Source: Lateolabrax maculatus
Lineage: Eukaryota; Chordata; Actinopteri; Acropomatiformes; Lateolabracidae
Reading direction: 5' to 3'
Assembly: GCA_031216445.1 (NCBI GenBank)
Contig: CM062219.1
Location: 11,650,501 to 11,714,500, forward strand
Length of the DNA stretch: 64,000 nucleotides
Shown: positions 52,527 through 62,398 of the stretch, in pieces
Layout of the letters: every line of letters begins with the position of its first letter
Numbering within the stretch: position 1 is the stretch's first letter
Made by a program: the position numbers and the translations under genes
Notes under the pieces: model-generated
What the model saw: the letters and a program-made list of their open reading frames with translations, nothing else
Database searches by the model: none
What the model was told of the DNA's origin: nothing

Positions 52527-54217
52527 AAAAAGCACATCATTCAAGTGTTCTGAATTATCCTCACCACAGACTTCAGATGTACAGTAGGTGTGCTGTGTTT
52601 GTAATTCTTACGCAAAGTACACCACATGTCACATAATCGTACGACTTTGTAGCACAGTGATGTTTTGTCAAAAGAAAGGAGTACTCTGGGCTGTGCCCAA
52701 GAGCATGTGGCAACACGATAATTGTCTCACTCTTTAAAGAGACTCACCTGGGCCGGGGGCCAAGATGAAAAAGGAAATGGGACAAAAACTTTTTTCGCCG
52801 AGTGAGCCATCCTTTCCTTTTATCCTTTCAAAGGAGTGTGTTGATTTCAAATGTTCGGATTACACAAACAGTCAAACTAATATCTCACAGCCAATGTTCT
52901 TTGTATGAAACACAGTGAAAATGGCATACACATACATACATTTCTAAAAAGTAAAAAGCATGTTTCAATTAAACCTGTTTTATAAATTTGTGACCCGTCC
53001 TCGCCACCTGTATTCCATTCACATTCCATATTGATTTGTCATTACAATTCACAAAATCTTGTATAGACAATGTGTGTTTCCGAGCAGAAACTCATGTATT
53101 TTATTAACCTCTTAACTGTTCCAATATGTTCACAGGTAGATGGAGCAAAGGAGTCCTGAGGACACATTATGAGCCTGAAACATTGAAAAAGGGAGACAAG
53201 CACAGAGGCATCATTCAGACAGTTATCACATCTTCTGCTCAGTTGGGAGGACTGTCTGAGAGTCCAAAAAAAACCTCCACTCCCACCTCTGAGGAATTCA
53301 GGAGCCTTGGAGCTTGAAGGAGTCATTCCAACAGAGTATTATAGGGCACCTCCCAAGAAAAAAGTCCTCCTCCCCCTTTCTTATCAACAGGCCACCGGGA
53401 GGGTCACACAGGGTCACCTGACCAAACTGGACCAAGAGCAGAGAGAAAGACTGCAGGTTATTCTTTCTTTCTCACGCACTCGAGTCGATGTGTAACAAAC
53501 CCGCAGCCAAAAACAGGAAGTTATGCGGGCGTTTAAGTGAGAAACACACGTAAGGGCTCATTCGAGAAGGCAAGACTTTCCTTGGCAGGCCACAGGATAT
53601 AGTTTGAGACAATACCTCTTGTACCTTTCTGAACTGCCTGAACTCAACCCTCCCCCTCTCCCCGCTCTGTGAAAAGCAGAAGTCCACCAAACTGTACTGT
53701 ATGTATATATGTGAGCATATGTGCGCATATGAGATTATTTATTGGTGTTATCACTGAGTGAGAAGATATCTTTGTGCTAAAGTACTAACTGTCTTTGTGT
53801 GTGAATATACGTCTCTGCAAATAGCTATCGGAGACAGCACAGGAACATCAGCATAAGTTAGTAAAAAACAACAAAAAACTACCTAAGTAGTCAACACTGG
53901 TCAGATACTGTAAGCTGGACTGTTAAATCATCTGTACATATCAGCGGTGACAGAATAAGAGCTGCAGATTGCGGTGCTCTGGCTGAGCTCCTCTATCTGT
54001 CTTCCCCTCATAAAGACTCAGGCTGACTGTAACGCCCACCGACGTGGGATCTCTGAGGGAAACATGGAGGCAACCATCCGTCCCCACGTCCCCTCGAATG
54101 GCTGACTTCAGAGAAAGAGCCTAACTTTTTTCCCCCCTTGCCCAGAACCAGGCAGGGTTGTCCAGCACTGTTCAGAGCCGAACCCCCTCTCTCTTTTCCA
54201 ACTCCACAAACGTGCGA

Positions 54218-54994
54218 ATGTCCTGCCTCCGGCGCCAGCCCGTCACCATCCCCATGGACACAGTCAAGATCATCCAGTCGGAGAAGTTCCCCAGAGAGTG
54301 CCCTGTGCCCGTCACCCAGCCACGATATGCCCCACCCCCCAGAGTGGCGTGGGACGGCGGAGGCGAAGGCGAAATCATCGTCAACCAGGCCTGCAGCGAC
54401 CTGACCCTGGACATGACGGTGTCTCCCAGGCCCATGGTGTCCCCCTCGGCCCCCGTGACGCGCAGGGAGCAGAGCTTCCTGGCGCAGCGCAAAACCAGTG
54501 CCAACGAAATCTGCTACCACCAGTTCCACTACAAGATGGAGGACGTCATAGTCAACCAGTACGTGCTGCGCTCCTCCTCCACCTCCTCCTCCACTTCGTC
54601 CTCCTCCTCCTCGGGACCCGTCATGCCCTGCGAGCCCCTGGACTGCCCCACCTGCGGCCACACCTACAACTTCGCCGGCAAGCGCCCGCGCATCCTCTCC
54701 TGCCTGCACTCGGTGTGCGAGGAGTGCCTGCAGATCCTCTACGAGTCCTGTCCCAAGTACAAGTTCATCTCCTGCCCCACGTGCCGACGCGAGACGGTGC
54801 TGTTCACTGACTATGGCCTGGCTGCTCTGGCCATCAACACCAGCATCCTGAGCCGCTTGCCCTCTGACCCCAACGGGCCCGTGCAGTGGGGCGGGGACGC
54901 AGACCGCAGCTGCTACCAGACTGTGCGCCAGTACTGCCAGTCAGCCTGCACCTGCCAGATCGCCAACCCCCTGGCCTCCTGCGGCATCATGTAG
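54218..54994 (+). CDS. rnf208: RING finger protein 208
   Basis: One coding exon of 258 residues (human RNF208 261). The exon probably begins at 54146 after a pyrimidine-rich CCCAG acceptor. The first in-frame ATG is 54218 (MSCLRRQ). The open frame continues upstream, but only a TTG is available there. A C3HC4 RING lies at residues 143-189: Cys143, Cys146, Cys162, His164, Cys167, Cys170, Cys186 and Cys189. The stretch after it (ETVLFTDYGLAALAINTSIL) is nearly identical to the mammalian protein. A Ser/Thr-rich linker at 119-132 precedes the RING, and two short IVNQ motifs lie at 54-57 and 111-114. The protein ends CGIM, a CaaX-like prenylation box. Expected role: E3 ubiquitin ligase; mammalian RNF208 has been reported to act on vimentin. 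The exon is GC-rich compared with its surroundings. Alternative member of the family (RNF224-like) is unlikely given the matches at both ends. Confidence 0.93.
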   Translation: MSCLRRQPVTIPMDTVKIIQSEKFPRECPVPVTQPRYAPPPRVAWDGGGEGEIIVNQACSDLTLDMTVSPRPMVSPSAPVTRREQSFLAQRKTSANEICYHQFHYKMEDVIVNQYVLRSSSTSSSTSSSSSSGPVMPCEPLDCPTCGHTYNFAGKRPRILSCLHSVCEECLQILYESCPKYKFISCPTCRRETVLFTDYGLAALAINTSILSRLPSDPNGPVQWGGDADRSCYQTVRQYCQSACTCQIANPLASCGIM

Positions 54995-55345
54995 ACAAGG
55001 GGGGGGACACCGCAGGCATGACTCGACGCCGGCCCTCCCACCACCACTCTTTTCGTCCATAAGCTCCGACCCGTTCTGCCAATCTCCTCTCTCACACACA
55101 CATACAGTAAATAAATCCCTCCACAGATGTTATCTCTATATATTTAATAGCACAGATGGACGCTATGTGGGACTAATGGATGCTGGTGGTTCAATAAATA
55201 GTAAATAAATGTATTTTATGTATGGACCGGAATTCTATTCACCCTCTCTTGTTTGGTTGGATGTGTTTGTCATTGACATCTCTTTACATGGGAATGCCAG
55301 GGGAGGTATATCCCCCCAACCTAGGTGAATAAAGATTAAATAAAT
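54995..55345 (+). other. rnf208: rnf208 3' UTR with poly(A) signals
   Basis: AATAAA hexamers at 55193-55198, 55204-55209 and 55328-55333 follow the TAG. The last is followed by a TGTGTGG stretch at about 55360, the best candidate downstream element. Confidence 0.55.
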
Positions 55346-56311
55346 GATAAAAGTAATTCTGTGTGGCCTGCACTTGTTATCTGTCAAGCTGCATAAAGGA
55401 TTCAGCTGCAGAATTCAGGCTTTACTTTTTCTTATTTAGACTAGTGCACTGTGAAACTGGAGCCCCTATTTATTTATTTAGCCATACACATTTGTGTAGG
55501 TTTTAAGGTGACAGTTATTGGATTAATGAATGCTTTACAACATGTTGAGTCATTTTCTAATGACTAAAGGTTTGTAAAATTTTACCAAATACTGTACCAT
55601 GAATGGCATCCCTTAATTTACACCCTATTTTGTGCAATTAAGATTGAAATTGAAAATAGCTTTGATGCCTCAAAAATGAAGGTAATTTTCAAAGTACAAA
55701 GTCAGGGGTGCTTTTCATGGTATTTGGTTATTTCTGAGGTATTTTTTACCCTTTAAAAAAACCCATAAAACATACCTTAGAATAACCAATTAATTATCCA
55801 TTAATTTACTTAAAATCTGAAACAATTGGTTGATTCATTCCTTAGTCAACTGAACATTTATTATCAGGAATTTTGATAAGTAATTAATTGTTTAAGTCAT
55901 TTATCAAGCAAAAATACACAACATTCACTGGATCCAATTTCTCAGCTGTGATAAGTAATTATCATTATATATATATCATAGTTATAAACTAAATATTTAA
56001 TAAGATTGATTGAAAAATAATCAACATAGTTGCTGCTACAATTGAGACATACTGTATTTGCTTCCTCTGATATATTTCCATATATGTTTCTCTTATGTTG
56101 CAGAAGTACACCAATTCATTCAAAATGAATAAGAATTTCTGTGAGATAGTTATATTTACATTATTTTGCTTGACATTTAGGATGTAATATAGGCCTATTG
56201 TAGAGTGCACACCAGTGTTCTTTTCCAAATTGCAGCTTTGATGGAGAAAAACCATACAGATATAAGTTTGACAACAAGTTCAAAATCAAGCGTTGCAGTG
56301 CTATGAGGGTT
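55346..56311. other. Intergenic sequence between convergent rnf208 and the C8orf58-like gene
   Basis: AT-rich, with a family B repeat at about 55775-55955. The two flanking genes run towards each other, so both 3' ends fall at its borders. No coding exon seen. Confidence 0.6.
55775..55955. repeat. Interspersed repeat family B, diverged copy
   Basis: Contains TCAAGCAAAAATACACAACA then GGATCCAATTTCTCAGCTGT, matching the corresponding blocks of 25735-25785, preceded by AATTAATTATCCATTAAT-type end sequence. Confidence 0.6.
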
Positions 56312-56317
56312 TTTATT
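56312..56317 (-). terminator. Candidate poly(A) signal of the C8orf58-like gene
   Basis: TTTATT on the + strand reads AATAAA on the minus strand, about 200 bases beyond the stop codon at 56517-56519. Confidence 0.45.
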
Positions 56318-56516
56318 CCCCATCACAATTATATAGGAAATCATATAATCTATCAGTATAAATAATAAAGGCAAGTAAACAGCGGACAATAAATAAACAT
56401 GGCAGATTGCTAAATCACATGGGCTGAATAGGAAGTCAGTTTGAAAGTAGAGACTTTTAAAGAAAAGCTTTCTTCCCTTCATGTCCACACATCATGACAG
56501 ACACATTGTAGTCCAT

Positions 56517-59500
56517 TTATACAGGCACAGTTTTCCTCCTCTTTCTGAACAGCTGGCTCAACCGGCGTGGGGCTGAGTTTTTCTCAGATGACTGCGTCTT
56601 TTGGCTGTACAGATAAAAAATGAATCAAACAGAGCTGAGGCGAGCCATTGTAGAAAGCTGAACTCCCACCAAAGCCTCTCCATCTACTGTGCATTAGCTC
56701 TGGACCACTGCGTCAGTGGCTGGCTGCCATGTCGGAGCAACACACACATTTCCTCAGAGCATCATGCATCATATGAGATTAATAACACTGCCCCCTCAGA
56801 GGTTACAGTTATAAATATAATATCTCACCCTTTTGACGGCGCTATTCTCAAAGACCCAATTCTAAAATTCCAGTGCTTGACAGTTTTACTTGTCGCCTCT
56901 TTTTCAGACTCCTGAAAAGACAAAATTAAACATTTGTGGACCAAAATATTATGAGAAAAATCAAATAAAAATCACAGATTTCTTATAAAATTCACTATAA
57001 CACAATACAAAGGACATAATGTATATTTTCTTTAGCTGGTATTTTGATTCTGTTTATTACTTAAGTACACATTACGTGTTGTATTTGAACGTATTCTACC
57101 TGCTTTTCATTGACTTCCTCTGCCATCTCCAGCAGGTCATCTGTACTCAGATGCTGCCCTCTGCAGTTTGTATTCAGCTTCCCTGCACCAAGAACACACT
57201 CAATAATACTGTATAGCTGCACTACACAAGCATTTCTTTTTTCAGGTGGCAATCCATTTCCATATAAGAATACATTGAAAATACAAAACATGTCAACACA
57301 AAAGGTGAAAATGGAAAAAAACAGGTGGACGGTGACTCACTTAAATGCAGTGTAGCATTAGTTGTGTCTGAAGCCGATCTCTGCCGAAAATGTCTGTGAG
57401 GAGAATCTTTCTTCCGCTGGGGTTCACTTGAAGTCTGCTCTGCACTTTGACAAGAAGAGACATCCTCCATAGCAGCTTTAGAGTCACTCCGACAGATGTT
57501 GAGAGCCTGAAAGAGAGCCAAGTGAAGGGAAAGACAATGTCATCACGCTTTAATTCATATCAACCCTCAGGCTGCAAGAAGATAGCTTGTCATCACCAGT
57601 TTGACAAGCTCATGTCATGTTTAGAAAAAAACCCAGTGCAGGGTGGAAACTGTGACAACTTCCTAGTGCCTTGCAAAGATGCGATGCATGAAAGCCTTCA
57701 CCTGGCTCACCTCCATGTCTTGATGTGTCCGCTGGGCATCCATCTCCATCTGTAATGCTCGGTTGTTTATCTGTTGTCTTGCGATTTCCTCTAACATTTG
57801 ACATACATGCTCCAAGTAGCTTAACCCAGGACTCAGTCCCTTCCCTTCCTCCTCACCAAGGTCCTGCACAGATCATTAAGCAAGAAAAGCATCACCTTGT
57901 AGAATGAAACAAAAAGGCACGTATACAAGTTTAGTCAGCTTTAAAGTGCAAACTTTTCTTCACTAGTACTCTGCAAACACTCTGCGAGTGCAAAATACTG
58001 CAATACAAACAAATCATAAGTGACATTATCCTGTAGCAGCTGATATGGCAGTGACGGTCAGTCGATCCACCACTTTGGTCCAGACTGAAGTTTCTCAACA
58101 TCTACCAAATGGATGGACATTAACATTTTGTACATACATTCATGGTGGCCAGCTGATAAATCCTAATGACCTAGGTGATCCCCTGACTTTCCTCCAGCAC
58201 ATCCGCAGGTAGGCATTTGTGGTTTTGAGTGAAAATTCTTGACAACTACTGGATGGATTGCCGTGACCTTTGGTAACAGACATCCACGTCTCCCTGAAAA
58301 TGAGTTGTAATAAATTTGGGGATTCTGACTTTTCATCTTGCACCAACATCAGGTCAAACTTTAAATTTGACCAATACTTTATGACTAAGATGAGCGTGAA
58401 TGTGGTTACAATTACACCTGCTAAACATCAGCATGTTAACATCGTCATTGTGAGCATGTTGGCATGCTTATGTTGGCAGTCAGCTCAAAGCACCGCTGTG
58501 CCTAATTACAGCCTCACAGGGCTGTCAGTGCGGCTGTAGACTCTTATCGAATCTTATTGATGAATAGATTTTGGGGCTGCAACTAAAGATCACTGTCATT
58601 GTCAATTAATCTGTTTACTATTTTTTTTAAATAAACGTTCTGTTGGCAAAACGTCCGAAAAAAAAAACAGTCCAAACTTCAAGATATTCAATACATTTTA
58701 TGTTGATCGTCTAACTTCATTCAGAAACAACTAGAATTGAAAAGAATATAACAGAATTAGAGATAAGTAATATATCCATATAATATCAAAGTTATACTGA
58801 GAATAGATATTGTATGGGAGTTTGATATTTGTAATATCAGGGTATGGATTGCAGTAAATGATAATATTAAAGACTGCATGTTACATCAATATAACTTCCT
58901 GAACATATTAAGTTGTTCTTCAACTTTGAGATGAACTTCATAAGAACAAGGAAATCCTCAACCTGCTTAGTCAGAATCAGATTGCTTTCCTTTTTTCAGT
59001 TAATTCATGCTTGCATATGTTTCGTTTGCATGCCTTTTTGAACAGGACAATAATAACAAAAGTAATACAGATAATCAAAAGTATAATTACACATGATGAC
59101 AGGTAATTATACTACTTGGCATTATATGGCTTCACAGTGTTTCATTCCTCAAAGCCTTTTAACTTCAACACTCAATCAAAGAAATAAACACATAAAACAC
59201 ACACACCCAAAGACAAAAAAAACACTGAGAAGGTAATTAAATCCAACTGGTACACTTAATCCAGTTGTTTCAACGCCTCTGTGTGCTAAACTGACTTTCA
59301 TATTGAGCACACTAACTCATGGCAAATGTGAAGACGAACGTCTCCAATGTTATTTTAGATTTTTTGTTAAAAATCAAATTTCAAATCTAGACATTTTTTT
59401 TTTTCCGTCATCTGGTTGACAACGTGTCTGCCATATTTATCCAAAATCCAACTTCCCCCACGTTTCTCCAACCATTGCTCTCATGCCTGTGGGCGTGAAG

Positions 59501-60529
59501 TCACCTGGGCAGACTGGTTTACGATCCCTCACACCACAGACGGACTCGTGACAAGTTGCAAGGCATGAAAGAGATCCTGTATGAGTAATGACATGCCTGG
59601 CCTACTTTAAATATGAGAGCAACTTTGTGTGGCAACCTTTTAACTAAAGTAAGAGTAGAGACTCTGTTACAGTCCTGGGAGTTTCGGTCAGGCTCTCCTT
59701 TTTACATTTACAAACCTGCGCCGTGCAAGACCATACATGTTACTGTGAAACTTATGTCGTCCTGAAACTTATCCTGAATTAGCTCAGACAGAAATTAGAC
59801 ACAGTATGGAAATGCTTGTATCTCTTTTGCTTTTTTCAAAAATGCAAAATGCTTGAAGATTATAACAAAGTTTGGTTTGCTACATAAACAGTATCTCACC
59901 TCTGATGTTGTCTGAGCAGACTGCTTGTCAAAACTCCTTGACATCGGTCGTCTGCACATTTCTGACATCTGCCTTACAGTCATTGATTGGTTGACTGTCC
60001 TCCTTAGACCGCAACTCTCTGGCCTTTGACCTCTCACTAACTCTGATGCGTGCCGTTTGGGTAGAAAAGATGCTCGAGGTCGTCGCCTGAGCACCTCATC
60101 CACTGTAAGGGGTTCTGGGTTTTTTGAGTTAGTCCTCTGCAGTGCTTGCTCCACTTTCTGGTGCAAAGTGGTGGAGCCCTCCGGAGCTCCGCGGGGACAG
60201 ATGCGCGGTGATGAAGAGGAGGTCACGGAAGGCACCGGAGAGGAGAAGACAGGAGACTGCGACGTTGAGGCTGGAGTGAGTCCCTCACCTTCTCTTTGTG
60301 GTGTAAATGTGTCTTTTTCTGCGTTATCTGTTGAGATGGAGCAGGGTGTAGCAGGAAAGGACGTGTCAGAGCTGGCTGTCTCCACTCCAGAGTCCACGGA
60401 GTCTGAGCGCAGGGTTGTCCCTGTATCGGAGGAAGGTGAAGGAGAGTCTTCATCATTATTTCCAGAACACTGGCCTTCCTCAGTAACCCAAGCCTCCATA
60501 AGGTTTCCAAAGCTCCTGTATAGATTCAT
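56517..60529 (-). CDS. C8orf58-like protein, uncharacterised
   Basis: Six coding exons on the minus strand: 60529-59900, 57863-57711, 57506-57341, 57182-57100, 56911-56829 and 56604-56517. Every junction has GT/AG and a consistent phase, and the sum is 1203 nt, or 400 residues with a TAA stop. The product begins MNLYRSFGNLMEAW. It has a Ser-rich acidic N-terminal region with SVDSGVETASSD (44-55), a basic stretch around 150-200, a helical segment SYLEHVCQMLEEIARQQ (225-241, leucine/heptad-like), KHWNFRIGSLRI (356-367) and a basic tail LSQLFRKRRK. Human C8orf58, recalled as about 365 residues, has the same order: a DSGVEM motif, YLEHLCLVLEQMARLQ, then HWDKVKVLLNRICRR. No enzymatic domain, signal peptide or membrane segment is seen. 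Function unknown. The first ATG is chosen because the only in-frame upstream start is TTG. A CAG nine bases before the ATG could be an acceptor joining a 5' UTR exon. Confidence 0.75.
58052..58500 (+). repeat. Interspersed repeat family A, copy 3
   Basis: Begins CCACTTTGGTCCAGACTGAA and ends GTCAGCTCAAAGCACC. Lies within the first coding intron of the C8orf58-like gene, antisense to it. Block order is the same as at 39375-39806. Confidence 0.8.
58572..58735 (+). repeat. Interspersed repeat family B, partial copy
   Basis: Starts GGGGCTGCAACTAAAGATCA, the characteristic end of the family, and continues through AACAGTCCAAACTTCAAGAT before diverging. In the same intron as the family A copy 3, 70 bases away. 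Confidence 0.65.
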
Positions 60530-62366
60530 CTTCAAACCTGTGGTCCCTCACACATCTACTTCTGAAGTGCAACAGGAAAATGAACAAGACACCAGTTTAG
60601 ACAGCTGTCGTGAGCTGAGGTTAACTGGCAAATGCAGTATTCAAAACATCCAGTCTGATCCGCCTCTGTTCCTTCCCCACGCCTCTCCACAGCATCTGTC
60701 ACAGTGCAGAGCTGCGTGTTCATACTTGCTCCTTCCTGTCGCTAAATCCTGGGAAAAGAGTGACTCATCTGCAATGTTATTTGAAATATTAAATTTGTCC
60801 TCATACCTGTAAGAAATCTGGGACATAACAAGAACAAGCTGTGACATGGTCACATAGATTTACCCTGGGATACTTTGTGTACTCACAATGCAATAACACA
60901 CAGCAAACTCCAGTTATAGAGTGATTTTCAGGAACAGAGGTGCTGTTTAGGAATGCTGATAGGTAAAATCACATCAAAGATAAAACAACAGGTCTCAGAA
61001 CTGTCATTAAAATGTTTCCAACAAGTTGAGATGGAAACAAAACTAATTTCTTAACATAACCCATGTGCTCATGAGGGCGAGAACATGAGAAGGGTAACAT
61101 AATATGTTCAAATTCCTCGGTGGATGTACAGTATTATGATATGTGTGTGAAACTGGGAACTGGAAGGAAGAAGCTGAAACAGTAAACTCTGTCTCGTCAT
61201 TTCAGCAAACCCAGATTTATCTGAGAGTGTAGGAATGTGGAGAATGGACACTCCTGTCTGCTGATTTGATCTACAGTACATTCTCCAGGTAAAACAGTGA
61301 CAGCATGGGTCATATGATCAAACACACAGGCTCATTCACAACCCCCGAGACACAGTTATTTTAAAGTCAGTGCTCAGTCTGCCCACAGTCACATCTCTTG
61401 TTGTCCACAAATTGAGTTCATTATCTGTTCATTTATTTATCTGCTTCTGTGTTAAAGGATGGGTTCAACTTTTTCAACTCTGTCTTGCTATGTTACACAT
61501 CTGTCCATATCAGGGCCATAGCTATGATTGAGGACTCTGAGGTCATGTCCTCTGTATTTTGGGGGGACATTTGAGATATAAATGTGGTGGGAGTTACCGT
61601 ATATTCTATGATTGAGAGAGAAAAATTAACACATATAGTGTAAAGGCTTGAAACACTATTTAGACCTTTATGTAGGAAAATAACATGCTCACTGATTGAG
61701 CAGTTAGCTGAATAATAAAAAACATGTAATGCAATATGGAAATATATAAGCACGTCTCCTTACACATTATTTGGTAATAAATATATATTAGCGATTGTGT
61801 AAGATAAAAAGTGGGACTTGAAATAATCTCTATTTATTTATGTTTATTGATATTTGTATTCATTATTAAATAAATAAATAAAATATAAGGCCCTAGTCCT
61901 TACAACATGTACACTGATCACTGTAAACATTCCTCTTTTCATACTGTTGGCAAAAAAAAAAAATAATAATAATAATAATAGCAGAAAGCCACTAGGGGTC
62001 GTAGTTGAGCATTTCTCAAGAAAATCTATCTTTATCTTTTGAAAAAGTCACTTAACACCCACTCCCTTTTAACACTCTCCATGCTGGGTCTGTAATTCAC
62101 ATGGTCATCTTCCTCGTTTAGGCAATTTATAAAACTCATAAAATACGATTCATTTTAAAATAGAGATAATCTTCACAGAGAACTGAGAACTACACGCACT
62201 ATGTGTATTAGACTACATGTATTGGACCACCCCTGTAAATTCCTCTGCTGTATTTACACAATCTCATAGCAAACAATAGGGTTGTTGTCACTTGCAGAAA
62301 AAAAAAAAAGTTTCTGCGCACACGTCAGTTTATGGACACTGAGCTCCATCTGTGTGTTTGTGTTTT
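60530..62366. other. Intergenic region between two divergent genes
   Basis: Separates the start of the C8orf58-like gene (minus) from the start of the CIMIP2-like gene (plus). It contains an AP-1-type TGACTCA at 60761-60767 and an A-rich/AAT array at 61951-61980. No exon is recognised. The large + strand frame that runs into it from 60057 is the antisense shadow of the C8orf58-like first exon. Confidence 0.6.
61951..61980 (+). repeat. Poly(A) followed by (AAT)n array
   Basis: About twelve A followed by six AAT units. Confidence 0.9.
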
Positions 62367-62381
62367 ACTCTCTGTAGCAAC
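62367..62381 (+). promoter_or_regulatory. RFX X-box-like motif ahead of the CIMIP2-like gene
   Basis: ACTCTC-TGT-AGCAAC fits the X-box consensus RYYNYY-N(1-3)-RRNRAC used by RFX factors at ciliary genes. It lies 18 bases upstream of the first ATG. The consensus is degenerate, so a chance match is possible, but the right half (TAGCAACC) is a strong half-site. Confidence 0.4.
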
Positions 62382-62398
62382 CAGCAAACACCGCGCTC

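Larger units (their letters stand above)
46953..54145 (+). other. rnf208: Putative long 5' intron of rnf208
   Basis: Bounded by a GTGAGG donor and a strong polypyrimidine-CCCAG acceptor ending at 54145. The interior contains (TG)n at 48926-48992, (CA)n at 49469-49524, a CAGA/GATG-rich patch at 48725-48850 and a family B repeat at 52274-52526. No coding exon is recognised. If the leader exon call is wrong, this is simply intergenic sequence. Confidence 0.4.

Noticed and set aside
54158..54217. Upstream extension of rnf208 by 20 codons
   Set aside because: The only start available there is TTG at 54158. The first ATG at 54218 gives a protein beginning MSCL, as in the mammalian family's internal match.
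54008..54709. 233-codon Gly/Val-rich open frame on the minus strand
   Set aside because: Antisense shadow of the GC-rich rnf208 coding exon, where codon bias leaves the opposite strand open.
57663..57869. Start codon-like CTG/ATG at the head of the second exon of the C8orf58-like gene
   Set aside because: The apparent start overlaps the splice acceptor; phase and similarity require joining to the exon at 59900-60529.
60057..60812. 251-codon + strand open frame
   Set aside because: Antisense to the first coding exon of the C8orf58-like gene, which has family resemblance and consistent splicing; the + frame has neither.
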